From Synechococcales cyanobacterium GL140_1_metabinner_5_sub (GTDB taxonomy: Bacteria; Cyanobacteriota; Cyanobacteriia; Cyanobacteriales; Chamaesiphonaceae): a stretch of DNA of 59,948 nt. Shown here one piece after another: positions 34,344-43,518 of this stretch (within the stretch, counting starts at the first letter, position 1; every line of letters starts with the position of its first letter). The translations under genes and the position numbers were made by a program. The stretch covers positions 1-59,948 of the forward strand of contig JANYHM010000067.1 of assembly GCA_025359065.1 (NCBI GenBank), written 5' to 3'. Under the pieces are notes generated by a model, which was given only the letters and a program-made list of their open reading frames with translations, ran no database searches and had not been told where the DNA came from.

Positions 34344-34427
34344 TGCGGTACCCGAGACTCGAACTCGGAAGTCCTTGCGAACACTAGAACCTGAATCTAG
34401 CGCGTCTACCAATTCCGCCAGTACCGC
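34344..34427 (-). tRNA. trnL-CAG: tRNA-Leu (anticodon CAG)
   Basis: On the minus strand, GCGGTAC (5') pairs with GTACCGC plus a discriminator A at the 3' end. The D arm contains GGCGGAATTGGTAGACGC, the anticodon stem-loop is CTAGA-TTCAGGT-TCTAG with CAG as anticodon, a long variable arm (TGTTCGCAAGGACTT) is typical of class II Leu tRNAs, and the T arm is CCGAGTTCGAGTCTCGG. The length is 84 nt without encoded CCA. It reads leucine CUG codons. It stands alone between the toxin pair and a GTPase-like gene. Confidence 0.95.
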
Positions 34428-34481
34428 AATCTCCTGCGATCAGGATTTCCATCATAGGATCTAGCCTCGATCCTGTCAAGA

Positions 34482-35891
34482 TCAGGAAACCTGGGGCTTA
34501 GTATCGGGCATCAAACGCTGAATCCCCTGTTGCACAAACTCCTGCATCACAGTTAAACGTTGATTGGCCTGGAAAACCTGCTGTAACAAAGTGCCAAACC
34601 GCTCTGAATTCCAGACTGGGTTAGACTGAGCTGCCACAACATCTTGGTCTGCAAAGTATTCCATCAAAGTCAGACCCACAATTCTGGTCAGATAAGCAGC
34701 GCTCATTCCTTGCACCAGACCACCCGCTACATAGGTAACAGCATTGGTTTTTAAGATACCCCCGATCGCCTGGGTAGCAACTTCTACCAAGCCCAGTTGC
34801 AGCAACAATTTACCCATGGCGCTAGCCGCTGACTGACCAAGTTCGATCGAAAACGGCTGTTGATAAATAGCACTCAAATCTACAATGGTTTGGGCATTGA
34901 CGGTGGCAGTAGCCAACAAATCTAATGCTGGCAAAGGATTAGCAAAAGCTGTGGCTCCGGCAATCCACTGGCGCTGTTCAATAATCGGTAAAGCACGAGC
35001 ACGACGCAACCCATTTAATTGAGCTTTGCCGCTATTTTTAAGGCGATCGACTTCCCAATAAGTGGTATTCAACACCAACTGAGCACCAGATTCAGCCAAT
35101 ACCGTGCGTAGGGAATTGGTTAAAGGAGTTATTTCGATCGGCGGTTGCTCGATCGATTCCTGCACATCACCGCTAGCCGCAATCGTTCGCACTTTAATCG
35201 GAGCAGGCTTGGCGGCGATCGCCACGACTTGATTAGTTATGCCTGCTAGCGTTCGTTGAATATTTTGATACACTGCATCTCGATCGGCTGGAGCCAATTG
35301 ATCTTGTTTGTTCAGCACGACTACTACCTGCTGCTGAAGTTTACTGAGATGAGCAAACTCGGTCGCTGTCAAATCGCCATTGGTAACAAATACCACCAGG
35401 TCAGCCTGCTGCAAAGCCTGATCGATCTGCACCTTGGCACCATCCACCTCAAACAGCGCAGGAGTTTCGGTCAATTCTAAAGGCTGCACCGAAATAAAAT
35501 CTGTGGCGGGCAACGCTGCAATTACGCTAGTTTTACCAACTCTGGCGGCACCGGTCACGACTAACCGATAGTGCTGCCGATTAGCTTCTTGCAGAGCCTG
35601 TACCAATGATTGACGCAAAGATGCGGAGTTACCACCTTCGATGGTTAACTGATCGGCGATGAGTTTTACTTGCTCACTTAAGCGGGTGAGAGTCGAAGGA
35701 TCAATTTTGATCGGCTGTACAGCTATGGCACCCCGACCCTTACTCCAAAGCCAGTAGCCACCCCCGATCGCCATTGTCCCCAACATCAAAGCATTGCCGT
35801 TGCTGGCTGCATGACTCAGCAGATCCAAAGAGAGAAGCCCAGCAACCACCAGACCGCCTACTAAGATTGGTTTTTGAATTTGTAGACTCAT
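34482..35891 (-). CDS. Membrane GTPase-like protein with DUF697 domain
   Basis: The 469-residue protein begins with an N-terminal membrane part (PILVGGLVVAGLLSLDLLSH). The P-loop GAARVGKTS lies near 117-125 (context LVVTGAARVGKTSVIAALPA), with NKQD-like VVLNKQDQLAPAD as the G4 motif. The C-terminal half has hydrophobic hairpins (GATAFANPLPALDLLATATV) and is like DUF697 proteins, a set of GTPase/YcjF-like membrane proteins common in cyanobacteria. It probably cycles GTP at the inner or thylakoid membrane. The effector is unknown. It lies alone, 54 bases from the tRNA-Leu. Confidence 0.75.
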   Translation of the reverse strand: MSLQIQKPILVGGLVVAGLLSLDLLSHAASNGNALMLGTMAIGGGYWLWSKGRGAIAVQPIKIDPSTLTRLSEQVKLIADQLTIEGGNSASLRQSLVQALQEANRQHYRLVVTGAARVGKTSVIAALPATDFISVQPLELTETPALFEVDGAKVQIDQALQQADLVVFVTNGDLTATEFAHLSKLQQQVVVVLNKQDQLAPADRDAVYQNIQRTLAGITNQVVAIAAKPAPIKVRTIAASGDVQESIEQPPIEITPLTNSLRTVLAESGAQLVLNTTYWEVDRLKNSGKAQLNGLRRARALPIIEQRQWIAGATAFANPLPALDLLATATVNAQTIVDLSAIYQQPFSIELGQSAASAMGKLLLQLGLVEVATQAIGGILKTNAVTYVAGGLVQGMSAAYLTRIVGLTLMEYFADQDVVAAQSNPVWNSERFGTLLQQVFQANQRLTVMQEFVQQGIQRLMPDTKPQVS

Positions 35892-36053
35892 CGCCTTAAG
35901 AACTCCGCAGATTGCACTTCAGTTTTGAATTGATGCTTGAACTAAGTTACCGACTTTTCAAATCACATTCAGATTTTAGAATACTGCCGGGAGATCACAG
36001 TGATCGGATCTCCGCTGCTCAATATTTCTATACGCTACTGACCACTCGATGAG

Positions 36054-36578
36054 CTACTCGATAGCTTCGTTTGCAATCGGCTCAGCAGTTTCTTCGCTAG
36101 GCGGCTCTTGCAAAGTGGCTAATACATCGGCAGTAATGGTGGCAGCTTCTTCAGAATCTACATCTAAAGCCACTTGTAACTCCTGCAAAAAAGCTTTGCG
36201 CATGGGCGGCACCGTTAATGAATTGCCATCTGCCCCACCCATCGTAATCGAGGCAGCAACAGCGATCGCATAGGCCGTAGGAACTAGATCATCGGAGATC
36301 ACCTCCACATCATCGGCAGCATTGAACAATGCACCTAACCCCTCTTTATCGGCAATTTCGGCCAGCTTATCGATCGAAGCCAGCAAATCTTCTTCGGAAG
36401 ACTCATCGAACAGCTCAAAAGTAGACAAAATATCTAGCAGACGATCTACGGGAATTTCGGCATCTGGTCGATCGGCCAACATGGTAATTAAGGCGATCGA
36501 TGCAATTCCTTCGGTGGGAGTAAGCTTCACATCGGTAAACTCGTCAGAATTATTGAGGATGGCCTCGTACTTAGTCAT
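36054..36578 (-). CDS. TerB-like acidic protein
   Basis: This is a 174-residue, strongly acidic protein. LTPTEGIASIALITMLADRP and FELFDESSEEDLLASIDKLA, then DDLVPTAYAIAVAASITMGG, show the helical arrangement with acidic patches of the tellurite resistance TerB family (cyanobacterial members are usually not involved in tellurite resistance). The family binds divalent metal through clustered Asp/Glu and is often found in stress-linked contexts. A Glu-rich tail (EEPSEETAEPIANEA-like) closes the chain. No ter operon partners are visible. Confidence 0.65.
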   Translation of the reverse strand: MTKYEAILNNSDEFTDVKLTPTEGIASIALITMLADRPDAEIPVDRLLDILSTFELFDESSEEDLLASIDKLAEIADKEGLGALFNAADDVEVISDDLVPTAYAIAVAASITMGGADGNSLTVPPMRKAFLQELQVALDVDSEEAATITADVLATLQEPPSEETAEPIANEAIE

Positions 36579-36773
36579 TTTGCACTCCTTATATAACTAT
36601 TAATTTATTGGCAATTTGCTGCGTGATGCCGAAGGTCGGCACAGGGTTTTACGGCTGTTTTCCGATAATCGGATAAGATTTGAGTCTGTATCCCATGCAA
36701 GTATGGCAGAATATTGTAGCCGCACCACCTATTACCCATCCGCCCTCTGGGAATTTAGTTAACCTAAGCACCA

Positions 36774-37652
36774 ATGACAATTAGAACCAACTTGGAATTC
36801 TTTGGTCGAGTCCTTCAAAGACCGCAGCTTTCTAGTCGCCTCATGGCCACCGGATTGGCAGTGACGCTACTGTTTATTGCGATCGCCTTTCTTTCTCCAT
36901 TGTTGGTAGCGTTAGGCTTGCTGGCAGATCCTCAAGATTCGATTACTTTTGCGATTCATGAGCCACCATCTTTTAACCATTGGTTTGGCACCAGTCGTGA
37001 AGGCTACGATGTTTTTTCGCGCACGTTAGCTGCTACTCAAGCTGCTTTTCAGGTGGTAATTGCCGCTACTGCTATCAGTTTATTGGTAGGGGTGTCCTTG
37101 GGAATGGTCAGCGGTTACTTGGGCGGCAACGTTGATCGAGTCCTGCTGTTTTTCATGGATACCATTTATACATTGCCGGGACTGCTATTGTCGATCGTCC
37201 TGTCTTTCGTTGTGGGGCGTGGAATTATCAACGCGGCGATCGCCATCAGTATTTCCTATATTCCTCAGTACTTTCGGGTAGTAAGAAACCAAACAGCCAG
37301 CTTGAAAAATCAGATGTTTGTGGAGGCTGCTCAAGCTTTGGGCGCTTCTACTCCTAGAATATTAATAAAATACTTACTAGCTAACGCCATCCAGAGCGTA
37401 CCAGTATTATTTACCCTGAATGCTGCTGACGCGATTTTGGTTTTGGGGGGACTCGGATTCTTAGGTTTGGGCTTGCCCGAAGAGATCCCCGAGTGGGGTC
37501 ATGACCTCCGTGAAGCACTGCCTGCACTTTCGACTGGAATTTGGTGGACAACTTTTTTTCCGGGCTTAGCGCTCACCGCAATGGTTACAGGACTTTCTTT
37601 GTTAGGAGAAGGACTGAGTGAACTAATTAATCCAAAAGAAAGGGAAAGCTAA
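36774..37652 (+). CDS. ABC transporter permease, DppC/OppC type
   Basis: The 292-residue permease has about six membrane helices. The N-terminus (RLMATGLAVTLLFIAIAFLS) and the EAA loop (NQMFVEAAQALGASTPRILI, residues about 183-202) are the second-permease pattern of peptide/nickel importers. A GTSREGYDVFSRT segment is the conserved periplasmic loop before the second helix. Such permeases need a DppB partner, an ATPase and a solute-binding protein; none lies next to it, so it is an orphan that probably pairs with components encoded elsewhere, as is usual in cyanobacteria. A terminator follows immediately. Confidence 0.85.
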   Translation: MTIRTNLEFFGRVLQRPQLSSRLMATGLAVTLLFIAIAFLSPLLVALGLLADPQDSITFAIHEPPSFNHWFGTSREGYDVFSRTLAATQAAFQVVIAATAISLLVGVSLGMVSGYLGGNVDRVLLFFMDTIYTLPGLLLSIVLSFVVGRGIINAAIAISISYIPQYFRVVRNQTASLKNQMFVEAAQALGASTPRILIKYLLANAIQSVPVLFTLNAADAILVLGGLGFLGLGLPEEIPEWGHDLREALPALSTGIWWTTFFPGLALTAMVTGLSLLGEGLSELINPKERES

Positions 37653-37678
37653 AAGTAGAAGTCACAGTTCTTAGTTAG

Positions 37679-37707
37679 ATCCTCCTTGTTCTCAAGGGGG
37701 ATTTTTA
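37679..37707 (+). terminator. Terminator of ABC permease gene
   Basis: ATCCTCCTTG (37679-37688) pairs with CAAGGGGGAT (37693-37702, one G-T) around TTCT, followed by TTTTA. Confidence 0.8.
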
Positions 37708-37824
37708 TTAAAACATAAAAAAAATGTTTAAACTGCATGAATGCAAGACTGTATCTATACTGCTAGACAAAATCGGGAGGGTGCTGCTAAAATGCCGGTG
37801 ATGAAGAGTCTATTTTAAACTCCT

Positions 37825-38529
37825 ATGAACTTGACTGACGAGCATGAGGTTGTATCGCTCATCGTCCGCTATAATTTTGACCTTGGAGGTCAGCAGGCCG
37901 CTGCATTAGTTCGTCTATGGGGAAGCAAGTACGATCGGGAATGGCTATTACCTGCCACCATCGAATCACTGCATCGGGGAAGATATAAAGTTGCCTCGAT
38001 CGAACAAGTATTGCAGTCTTGGCAGCGCCAAGACAAAATGACCACTCGCTTCGCTGCCGATTTTGCTGAAATGATTTTGGGGCGCAGTCACCAGGCCAAG
38101 TCAGCAGACCTGCAAGAAGAACTAGATGAATCATTGCTGGACGAGGAGATTCACCAGTTTTCTGACCAAGATTTAGCAGAGGCTCACCAGTTTGCCGAGG
38201 AAGCTGGTCTCAGTGAACCAGCTTTAGACGACGATAATATTAACTGGGGAAATGTCCATAGCCAAATGGTTTCTGATAGAGTGCCATTTAGAAGCGGTGT
38301 GATCTCGGATTTAACGGCTTCTAGCTATCCACCCAGCAAGCTCCGCAAACCCGGTGAAGAAGAGATTGTGCCATCTTTATTACCCCAAGACACCACTGAG
38401 TTTGAGCCACCGCCTGAAGTTTCACAGTTTTACTATCGATTACTAAGAATGGCTAATACGTCTCCTGCCGTCAATGCGCAGGTTAGTTTGGCGGTGTTAA
38501 CTGAGCCTCAATATCTTGCTGGGTATTAA
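37825..38529 (+). CDS. Conserved cyanobacterial hypothetical protein
   Basis: The 234-residue protein has no known function. The N-terminal half is helical with REWLLPATIESLHRGRYKVA, a segment found in cyanobacterial conserved proteins (memory only). The C-terminal half is acidic and low-complexity (DDDNINWGNVHSQMVSDRVP, then EEEIVPSLLPQDTTEFEPPP). There is no signal peptide or membrane helix, so it is soluble. It has its own region upstream after the permease terminator and ends 14 bases before the converging CpcS-type lyase gene. Confidence 0.55.
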   Translation: MNLTDEHEVVSLIVRYNFDLGGQQAAALVRLWGSKYDREWLLPATIESLHRGRYKVASIEQVLQSWQRQDKMTTRFAADFAEMILGRSHQAKSADLQEELDESLLDEEIHQFSDQDLAEAHQFAEEAGLSEPALDDDNINWGNVHSQMVSDRVPFRSGVISDLTASSYPPSKLRKPGEEEIVPSLLPQDTTEFEPPPEVSQFYYRLLRMANTSPAVNAQVSLAVLTEPQYLAGY

Positions 38530-38543
38530 TGATTGCCGGCCAA

Positions 38544-39029
38544 CTATTCTGAACGCATCCGGATTTCTGAACAGAATGAAGCTAGCTGAACACCCTCGCT
38601 AGTCTCTTGCACAATGCTGCGCAGACGCAAATTGGGGCTGGCAAACCAAATTCTTTCGGTGCTAGTAAACTGGTCGTTGCTGACCGTAAAAGTTAAAGCT
38701 TCATCGCTGCCGATCGCCACCTGACCCACAGAATTTTTGCGGCCATTTAACACCCAAGCCAGCTCTCCCACAGCGGTGGGGGCTAATAGAGTAGTCGTAG
38801 CAGCCATACTGGTATTTTTGGGCGAACTCCAGTCGGCCACCGGCTTACTCACTACCTGAATACCACCCCAGTCGGCTTGGGGACAAAACTCTTTTACAGC
38901 ATCAACGGTAAGCAACTCCATGACAATCTCTGACTTGCAGTGATCAGATTTTTGGCTGGCTAGCTGGTGAGTGGTGCGCTGGGAAAACCATTTACCAACA
39001 CTGAGGGCAAAAAATTCTTGGATCGTCAT
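38544..39029 (-). CDS. cpcS: Phycobiliprotein chromophore lyase, CpcS/CpeS type
   Basis: The 161-residue protein starts MTIQEFFALSVGKWFSQRTT, then HQLASQKSD, the CpcS/CpeS N-terminal signature (EFFxxSxGKWxSQRT). TLLAPTAVGELAWVLNGRK and ERIWFASPNLRLRSIVQETS follow. This ten-stranded lipocalin-like lyase attaches phycocyanobilin to Cys82-type positions of phycobiliproteins. Whether it serves CpcB, allophycocyanin or phycoerythrin cannot be told. It is monocistronic, convergent with the preceding hypothetical gene, and 55 bases from the M15-peptidase-like gene upstream on the same strand. Confidence 0.8.
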   Translation of the reverse strand: MTIQEFFALSVGKWFSQRTTHQLASQKSDHCKSEIVMELLTVDAVKEFCPQADWGGIQVVSKPVADWSSPKNTSMAATTTLLAPTAVGELAWVLNGRKNSVGQVAIGSDEALTFTVSNDQFTSTERIWFASPNLRLRSIVQETSEGVQLASFCSEIRMRSE

Positions 39030-39084
39030 CGCGAAAATTTATAGACTATTCATACTATAGCAAAACTTGAGTAAGCTACACCGA

Positions 39085-39912
39085 CTAAGAACCCATTGGA
39101 TCGGGCAGCCCCAAAGCTTGGCGGGTTTTGCTACCCACAATGCCATCTACATATAGCTTGCGATCGGTTTGAAGCTGGCGAACCGCCCGATCAGTATCTT
39201 GACCAAAGACTTTGTTGACTTCTGCCTGAATGCCAATTTTACGCAGGGCATTTTGCAGGGCTTCCACATCGTTGCCCAATTGGAGCGGCTCAGTAAGCTT
39301 TAAGATACGCGGAATATCTAAACCCGAAAAGCCTTCGGCAGGAGCATAGCGCAATCTACTAGCCGTCACCGGCCCAAAATCTCCATCGCTGGCTACTGGG
39401 TCATTGGGGCGACGAGAATTCCAAAGCTGCTGAAACGCCTGCACCGCAACTTGGTGGATAGATTTTACACTGGGATCTACGCAGTCATAGTGTACAGGGT
39501 CAAAGGAACCAATCCATCTCCAATTATTTGCTTCCAAGACTGGTCGCCAGCCTTCCACATCTTCGATATCGATCGCGCTGGCATTGTTGTGATTGCTCTT
39601 GCCTGGTGGCGCTGCGGCACTGATGCCACAGCGACTGTTGCGATAGTGAGTCCGCAGCAGCATTTGGCCAGCAATGGTGCGATAGGCCGAATTAATCACC
39701 ATTTTTTGATTGCGATCGGCAATGGCCTTGGCTAAATTTTGCTTCGCTGAAGCCTGCATCCAAGCATGAACAGAGCCACTCAAAGATACATTCAAATCAT
39801 CAATCCGCACCAGTAACCCGGGGCTGATTTTATTCATTTGATAGATCAGTTGAATATCCAGACCGCGCACTGCAAAAGTAGAGCAGTCTGTCACATCCTT
39901 AATCAGAGCCAT
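39085..39912 (-). CDS. D,D-carboxypeptidase-like protein (M15/VanY) with peptidoglycan-binding domain
   Basis: The 275-residue protein has a central M15-type peptidase part: SNHNNASAIDIEDVEGW (residues about 107-123) supplies the His and Asp zinc ligands of the SxHxxxxAxD motif, and DPVHYD (about 137-142) the third His. The C-terminal third (LQLGNDVEALQNALRKIGIQ, then FGQDTDRAVRQLQTDRKLYV) is a peptidoglycan-binding type 1 repeat. No signal peptide is obvious at the N-terminus, unusual for a cell-wall hydrolase, so export may be by another route. The middle AVQAFQQLWNSRRPND may be a degenerate second PG-binding repeat. Confidence 0.7.
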   Translation of the reverse strand: MALIKDVTDCSTFAVRGLDIQLIYQMNKISPGLLVRIDDLNVSLSGSVHAWMQASAKQNLAKAIADRNQKMVINSAYRTIAGQMLLRTHYRNSRCGISAAAPPGKSNHNNASAIDIEDVEGWRPVLEANNWRWIGSFDPVHYDCVDPSVKSIHQVAVQAFQQLWNSRRPNDPVASDGDFGPVTASRLRYAPAEGFSGLDIPRILKLTEPLQLGNDVEALQNALRKIGIQAEVNKVFGQDTDRAVRQLQTDRKLYVDGIVGSKTRQALGLPDPMGS

Positions 39913-39977
39913 AGGTTTCTTAGTAGATAAGCAGATTCACCATGCCAAATTATCACAGAAACCGGTAGCTTTGATTT

Positions 39978-41393
39978 CTATTCGCCTGCTGCCTTTAGAT
40001 CTTGATACAGTCGCTTAAACTCTCGCTGTTGAACAGCGTGATCAATAATCGGTTCGGGATAATTACTTTTTGATCGCCAGAGTGGCGCAATTTTGCCACT
40101 AATCAAGTCAGCAGCGGGCACAGACTTTAATTCTGGCAACCACTTTCTAATATATTCAGCATCTCGATCGAACTTCTGCGCCTGGGTAGAAGGATTAAAA
40201 ATTCGTAAAGGCTTTGGATCCATGCCGCTAGAAGCACTCCATTGCCAGCCGCCGTTATTTGCAGCCGGATCGCCATCTACCAAGGTTTGCATAAAGTATT
40301 GCTCACCCCACTGCCAATTTATAATTAAATCCTTGGTCAAAAAGCTAGCCACAATCATCCGACAGCGGTTGTGCATCCAGCCAGTTTCATTTAACTGGCG
40401 CATGGCAGCATCCACAATGGGATAGCCGGTTTTACCCGCACACCAAGCCTCAAAGCGCGATCGATCATCTGACCAAGGAAACTGCTGCCACAGCGATCGA
40501 TATGGACCATCAATCAAACTAGGAAAATGATACATGGCCTGCCAATAAAACTCTCGCCAAGCCAGCTCTTGCTGCCAGGTCGTGACCCCAGCTTGGGCAT
40601 CAGGACTACTGGCCTGCTCCATGGCCTGCAATGTCGATCGCCACACCGTGCGAATTCCTAAAGTCCCCCAGGTTAAAGCAGGACTGAGACTAGAGGTGCC
40701 ATCTACTGCTGGGAAATTGCGATCGGTTTCGTAGCGCTCGATCGCTTTGTTGGCAAACGATTCTAGTCGCGCCATGGCAGCGGCAGTCCCTGGAGCCAAA
40801 AAGTGCGGCGCATCCCAAACAAAACCCAAATCGGCCAAACTAGGCAGCGGCTGCTGAAGATCTGCTGGGATAGTCACTGGCATCAAAGCTGGCATGTCTA
40901 CAGGTTCTGGCTTGGTTCGACCCAACCAATTGCGCCAGTAGGGAGTGTAGACGCTATAAGGAGTGTTACTGCCGCTGTAGATGGTATCGGGAGCATGAAG
41001 CAAAGCATCCCAATGACGATGCAGCGAGATCCCCAATGATTGAAGATGACTAGCGATATCTTGATCCACTTGGCGACGGCTAGGTTCGACCAATTCATTA
41101 CAGTGTATTGTCTGGATGCTCAAAGCTTTAGCTAAACGAGGAATTTGCTGACAGGGATCTCCCTGTACCACAATTAAATCACTGCCCTGTGCTTGATAAG
41201 CCTGCTGTAGCAGCCGCAAAGAATTTAAAACATAGCTCACACTGGCTGGGGCAATTTTGCTGGGACTGAACTCGATCGGGTCGAAACAAAAAATGCCCAA
41301 TACCGGGCTACCAGAACCACAGGCTGTCGCTAACCCCAAATTATCTTCTATTCGCAAATCTCGTCGATGCCAAAAAAGAGCCTGTTCTTTCAT
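39978..41393 (-). CDS. phrA: Deoxyribodipyrimidine photolyase (class I)
   Basis: From the preferred ATG (MKEQALFWHRRDLRIEDNLG) the protein has 471 residues; a frame start at 41432 adds 13 atypical residues. The N-terminal Rossmann antenna-binding domain (FWHRRDLRIEDN) is followed by the FAD domain: GKTGYPIVDAAMRQLNETGW, MHNRCRMIVASFLTKDLIIN, WQWGEQYFMQTLVDGDPAAN, NGGWQWSASSGMDPKPLRIF. These are the class I cyclobutane pyrimidine dimer photolyase signatures. Antenna cofactor is 8-HDF in known cyanobacterial enzymes. It splits UV-induced thymine dimers with blue light. It stands alone, divergent from pilB across ~107 bases. Confidence 0.92.
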   Translation of the reverse strand: MKEQALFWHRRDLRIEDNLGLATACGSGSPVLGIFCFDPIEFSPSKIAPASVSYVLNSLRLLQQAYQAQGSDLIVVQGDPCQQIPRLAKALSIQTIHCNELVEPSRRQVDQDIASHLQSLGISLHRHWDALLHAPDTIYSGSNTPYSVYTPYWRNWLGRTKPEPVDMPALMPVTIPADLQQPLPSLADLGFVWDAPHFLAPGTAAAMARLESFANKAIERYETDRNFPAVDGTSSLSPALTWGTLGIRTVWRSTLQAMEQASSPDAQAGVTTWQQELAWREFYWQAMYHFPSLIDGPYRSLWQQFPWSDDRSRFEAWCAGKTGYPIVDAAMRQLNETGWMHNRCRMIVASFLTKDLIINWQWGEQYFMQTLVDGDPAANNGGWQWSASSGMDPKPLRIFNPSTQAQKFDRDAEYIRKWLPELKSVPAADLISGKIAPLWRSKSNYPEPIIDHAVQQREFKRLYQDLKAAGE

Positions 41394-41499
41394 ACTCAAA
41401 TGCCATATTTTGCCTTTGAAGTATAACGCCATATTTTAAGTAAGTGTTTTCGCTCAAAATCTGGGAATGCTCTAGAAGATAGCGATATCTCGAGCATCC

Positions 41500-43488
41500 A
41501 TGACTCAATCTTCATCTCCCAAACGCGCCCTTACAGTCCGCAACGACTTCTCCCCGTTCGGCAACAAGCTAGTTCAGTCTGGCTACGTCAATTCTGAGCA
41601 AATGAAGCAGGCATTAGTAGACAGTCGCAATGCCAATAAGTCTCTGATGGAGACCTTGGAGGAAATGACTGGCAAATCACTGCCGGTGGAATTGCGCGAG
41701 CAATATCGCAAGCAGCAGCTATTTGAGCTGAAAGTGCTTTATGGTCTACCTAGCCTTGACCTGGTTGCCAACAAAATCGATCAAGGACTAGTTCGCACCC
41801 TAATTACTAACTATGTTTCGGTAGACAGTTGCCGTCAGCTCAAGATTTTACCTTTATCGCTTAACGATACTGAACTTGAAATCGCCATGGTTAACCCCAG
41901 CGATTTGGAAGTCTGTAACGACCTAGATAAAATATTGCGCAAGCACAATATTTCTTGGAAAGCGCGGGTTATTCCTCTTGAAGACTACCAACAGTTGCTG
42001 GATACCTATTTGGATGAAAAAGTCCAGCTAGAAGAAGCCAATGCTTCGATGAAGCGTTTGGATATGCAGGAAGTGCTCGCTGATTTTGAAAATGGCGACC
42101 TCCATACCCTTGATGACGAGATTGATGATGAGATCGATATTGAAGGAGCCGAAGCCGCACCAGTAGTTAAACTGGTGAACCAAATACTCGCCAAAGCCCT
42201 CCTAGAAAAAGTTTCGGATATTCACATTGAACCTCAAGAAGAAGGATTACGCATTCGCTTTCGCAAAGATGGCGTATTGCGGATGGCCTTCCCGATTTTA
42301 CCTAAACACATTATCCCAGCGATTACCTCTCGCTTTAAAATTATTGCCGAACTGGATATTGCCGAACGTCGCAAACCCCAAGACGGCAGAATTCGCCGTA
42401 CTTATGAAGGCCGGAAAGTAGATTTCCGGATGAGCACCCTGCCCAGCCGCTACGGCGAAAAAGTCTGTATGCGGATCTTGGATAACTCCTCGACCCAGCT
42501 TGGCTTAGATAAGCTCATTAGCGACATGCCCACCCTGGACATAGTGCGCAGCATGGGTGCTAAACCTTTTGGCTTGATTTTGGTTACCGGACCGACCGGT
42601 TCTGGTAAATCTACCACCTTGTATTCTTTGCTAGCCGAGCGCAACGACCCCGGCGTAAACATCAGCACTGCCGAAGACCCGATCGAGTACGCCCTCCCAG
42701 GCATTAATCAAGTCCAGGTTATTCGCGATAAAGGCGTAGATTTCCCCTCTATTCTGCGCGCCTTCATGCGTCAAGATCCAGACATTATTCTGGTTGGTGA
42801 GACCCGCGATAAAGAAACCGCCAAGACTTCTATGGAAGCAGCCCTCACCGGTCACTTGGTAATGACAACTCTACACACCAACGATGCGGCTGGATCGATC
42901 GCCCGTCTAGATGAAATGGGCGTAGAGCCATTCATGGCATCGGCAGCCTTGCTGGGTGTAGTAGCTCAACGTCTCGTCCGCCGAGTGTGCGTAGAATGCC
43001 GCATCGCCTATAATCCTTCCCGCGAAGAACTAGCTCGCTTTGGCTTAACTTCGTCTGGCTCTGGCATCATCACCTTTTACCGTGCCAATTCTCTGGCTCC
43101 AGAGGCAATCGAACCAGCCCGGGCAAGCTCCACCCTCTGTCGCACTTGCAACGGCATTGGCTATAAAGGCCGGGTTGGTGTTTATGAAGTGATGCAAGTT
43201 ACCGATGAAATTGCTTCTTTGATTAACCGACGTGCTCCCACAGCCATGATTAAAGAAACCGCCGTACAGCAGGGTATGAAAACTTTACTGGCTTATAGTT
43301 TGCAGCTAGTGCAAGAAGGGCATACTACTTTAGACGAGGTTGAACGAGTCACATTTACCGATTCTGGCCTGGAATCGGAGCTGCGTGCCAAACGGAAAAC
43401 TTCGCTGACCTGTAGCTGTTGCCAAGCAGATCTCAAGCCTGAATGGCTAGATTGCCCCTACTGCATGACCCCCCGCTTTGAAAACTAA
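41500..43488 (+). CDS. pilB: Type IV pilus assembly ATPase PilB
   Basis: The 662-residue ATPase energises pilus extension for twitching motility and DNA uptake. The N-terminal GSPII_E domain is near residues 15-170; Walker A GPTGSGKSTT near 365, Asp box, Walker B DIILVGETRDKETA near 427, His box TTLHTND near 456. Zinc Cys pairs CVECR (about 498) and CRTCNG (about 548) belong to the usual C-terminal domain. Beyond it a C-terminal extension holds another set (TCSCCQADLKPEWLDCPYC), a zinc-ribbon-like tail. It is the first gene of pilB-pilT-pilC, with 30 bases to pilT. Confidence 0.93.
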   Translation: MTQSSSPKRALTVRNDFSPFGNKLVQSGYVNSEQMKQALVDSRNANKSLMETLEEMTGKSLPVELREQYRKQQLFELKVLYGLPSLDLVANKIDQGLVRTLITNYVSVDSCRQLKILPLSLNDTELEIAMVNPSDLEVCNDLDKILRKHNISWKARVIPLEDYQQLLDTYLDEKVQLEEANASMKRLDMQEVLADFENGDLHTLDDEIDDEIDIEGAEAAPVVKLVNQILAKALLEKVSDIHIEPQEEGLRIRFRKDGVLRMAFPILPKHIIPAITSRFKIIAELDIAERRKPQDGRIRRTYEGRKVDFRMSTLPSRYGEKVCMRILDNSSTQLGLDKLISDMPTLDIVRSMGAKPFGLILVTGPTGSGKSTTLYSLLAERNDPGVNISTAEDPIEYALPGINQVQVIRDKGVDFPSILRAFMRQDPDIILVGETRDKETAKTSMEAALTGHLVMTTLHTNDAAGSIARLDEMGVEPFMASAALLGVVAQRLVRRVCVECRIAYNPSREELARFGLTSSGSGIITFYRANSLAPEAIEPARASSTLCRTCNGIGYKGRVGVYEVMQVTDEIASLINRRAPTAMIKETAVQQGMKTLLAYSLQLVQEGHTTLDEVERVTFTDSGLESELRAKRKTSLTCSCCQADLKPEWLDCPYCMTPRFEN

Positions 43489-43518
43489 TTTGATTGACAT
43501 CAGGACACATAAACTATT

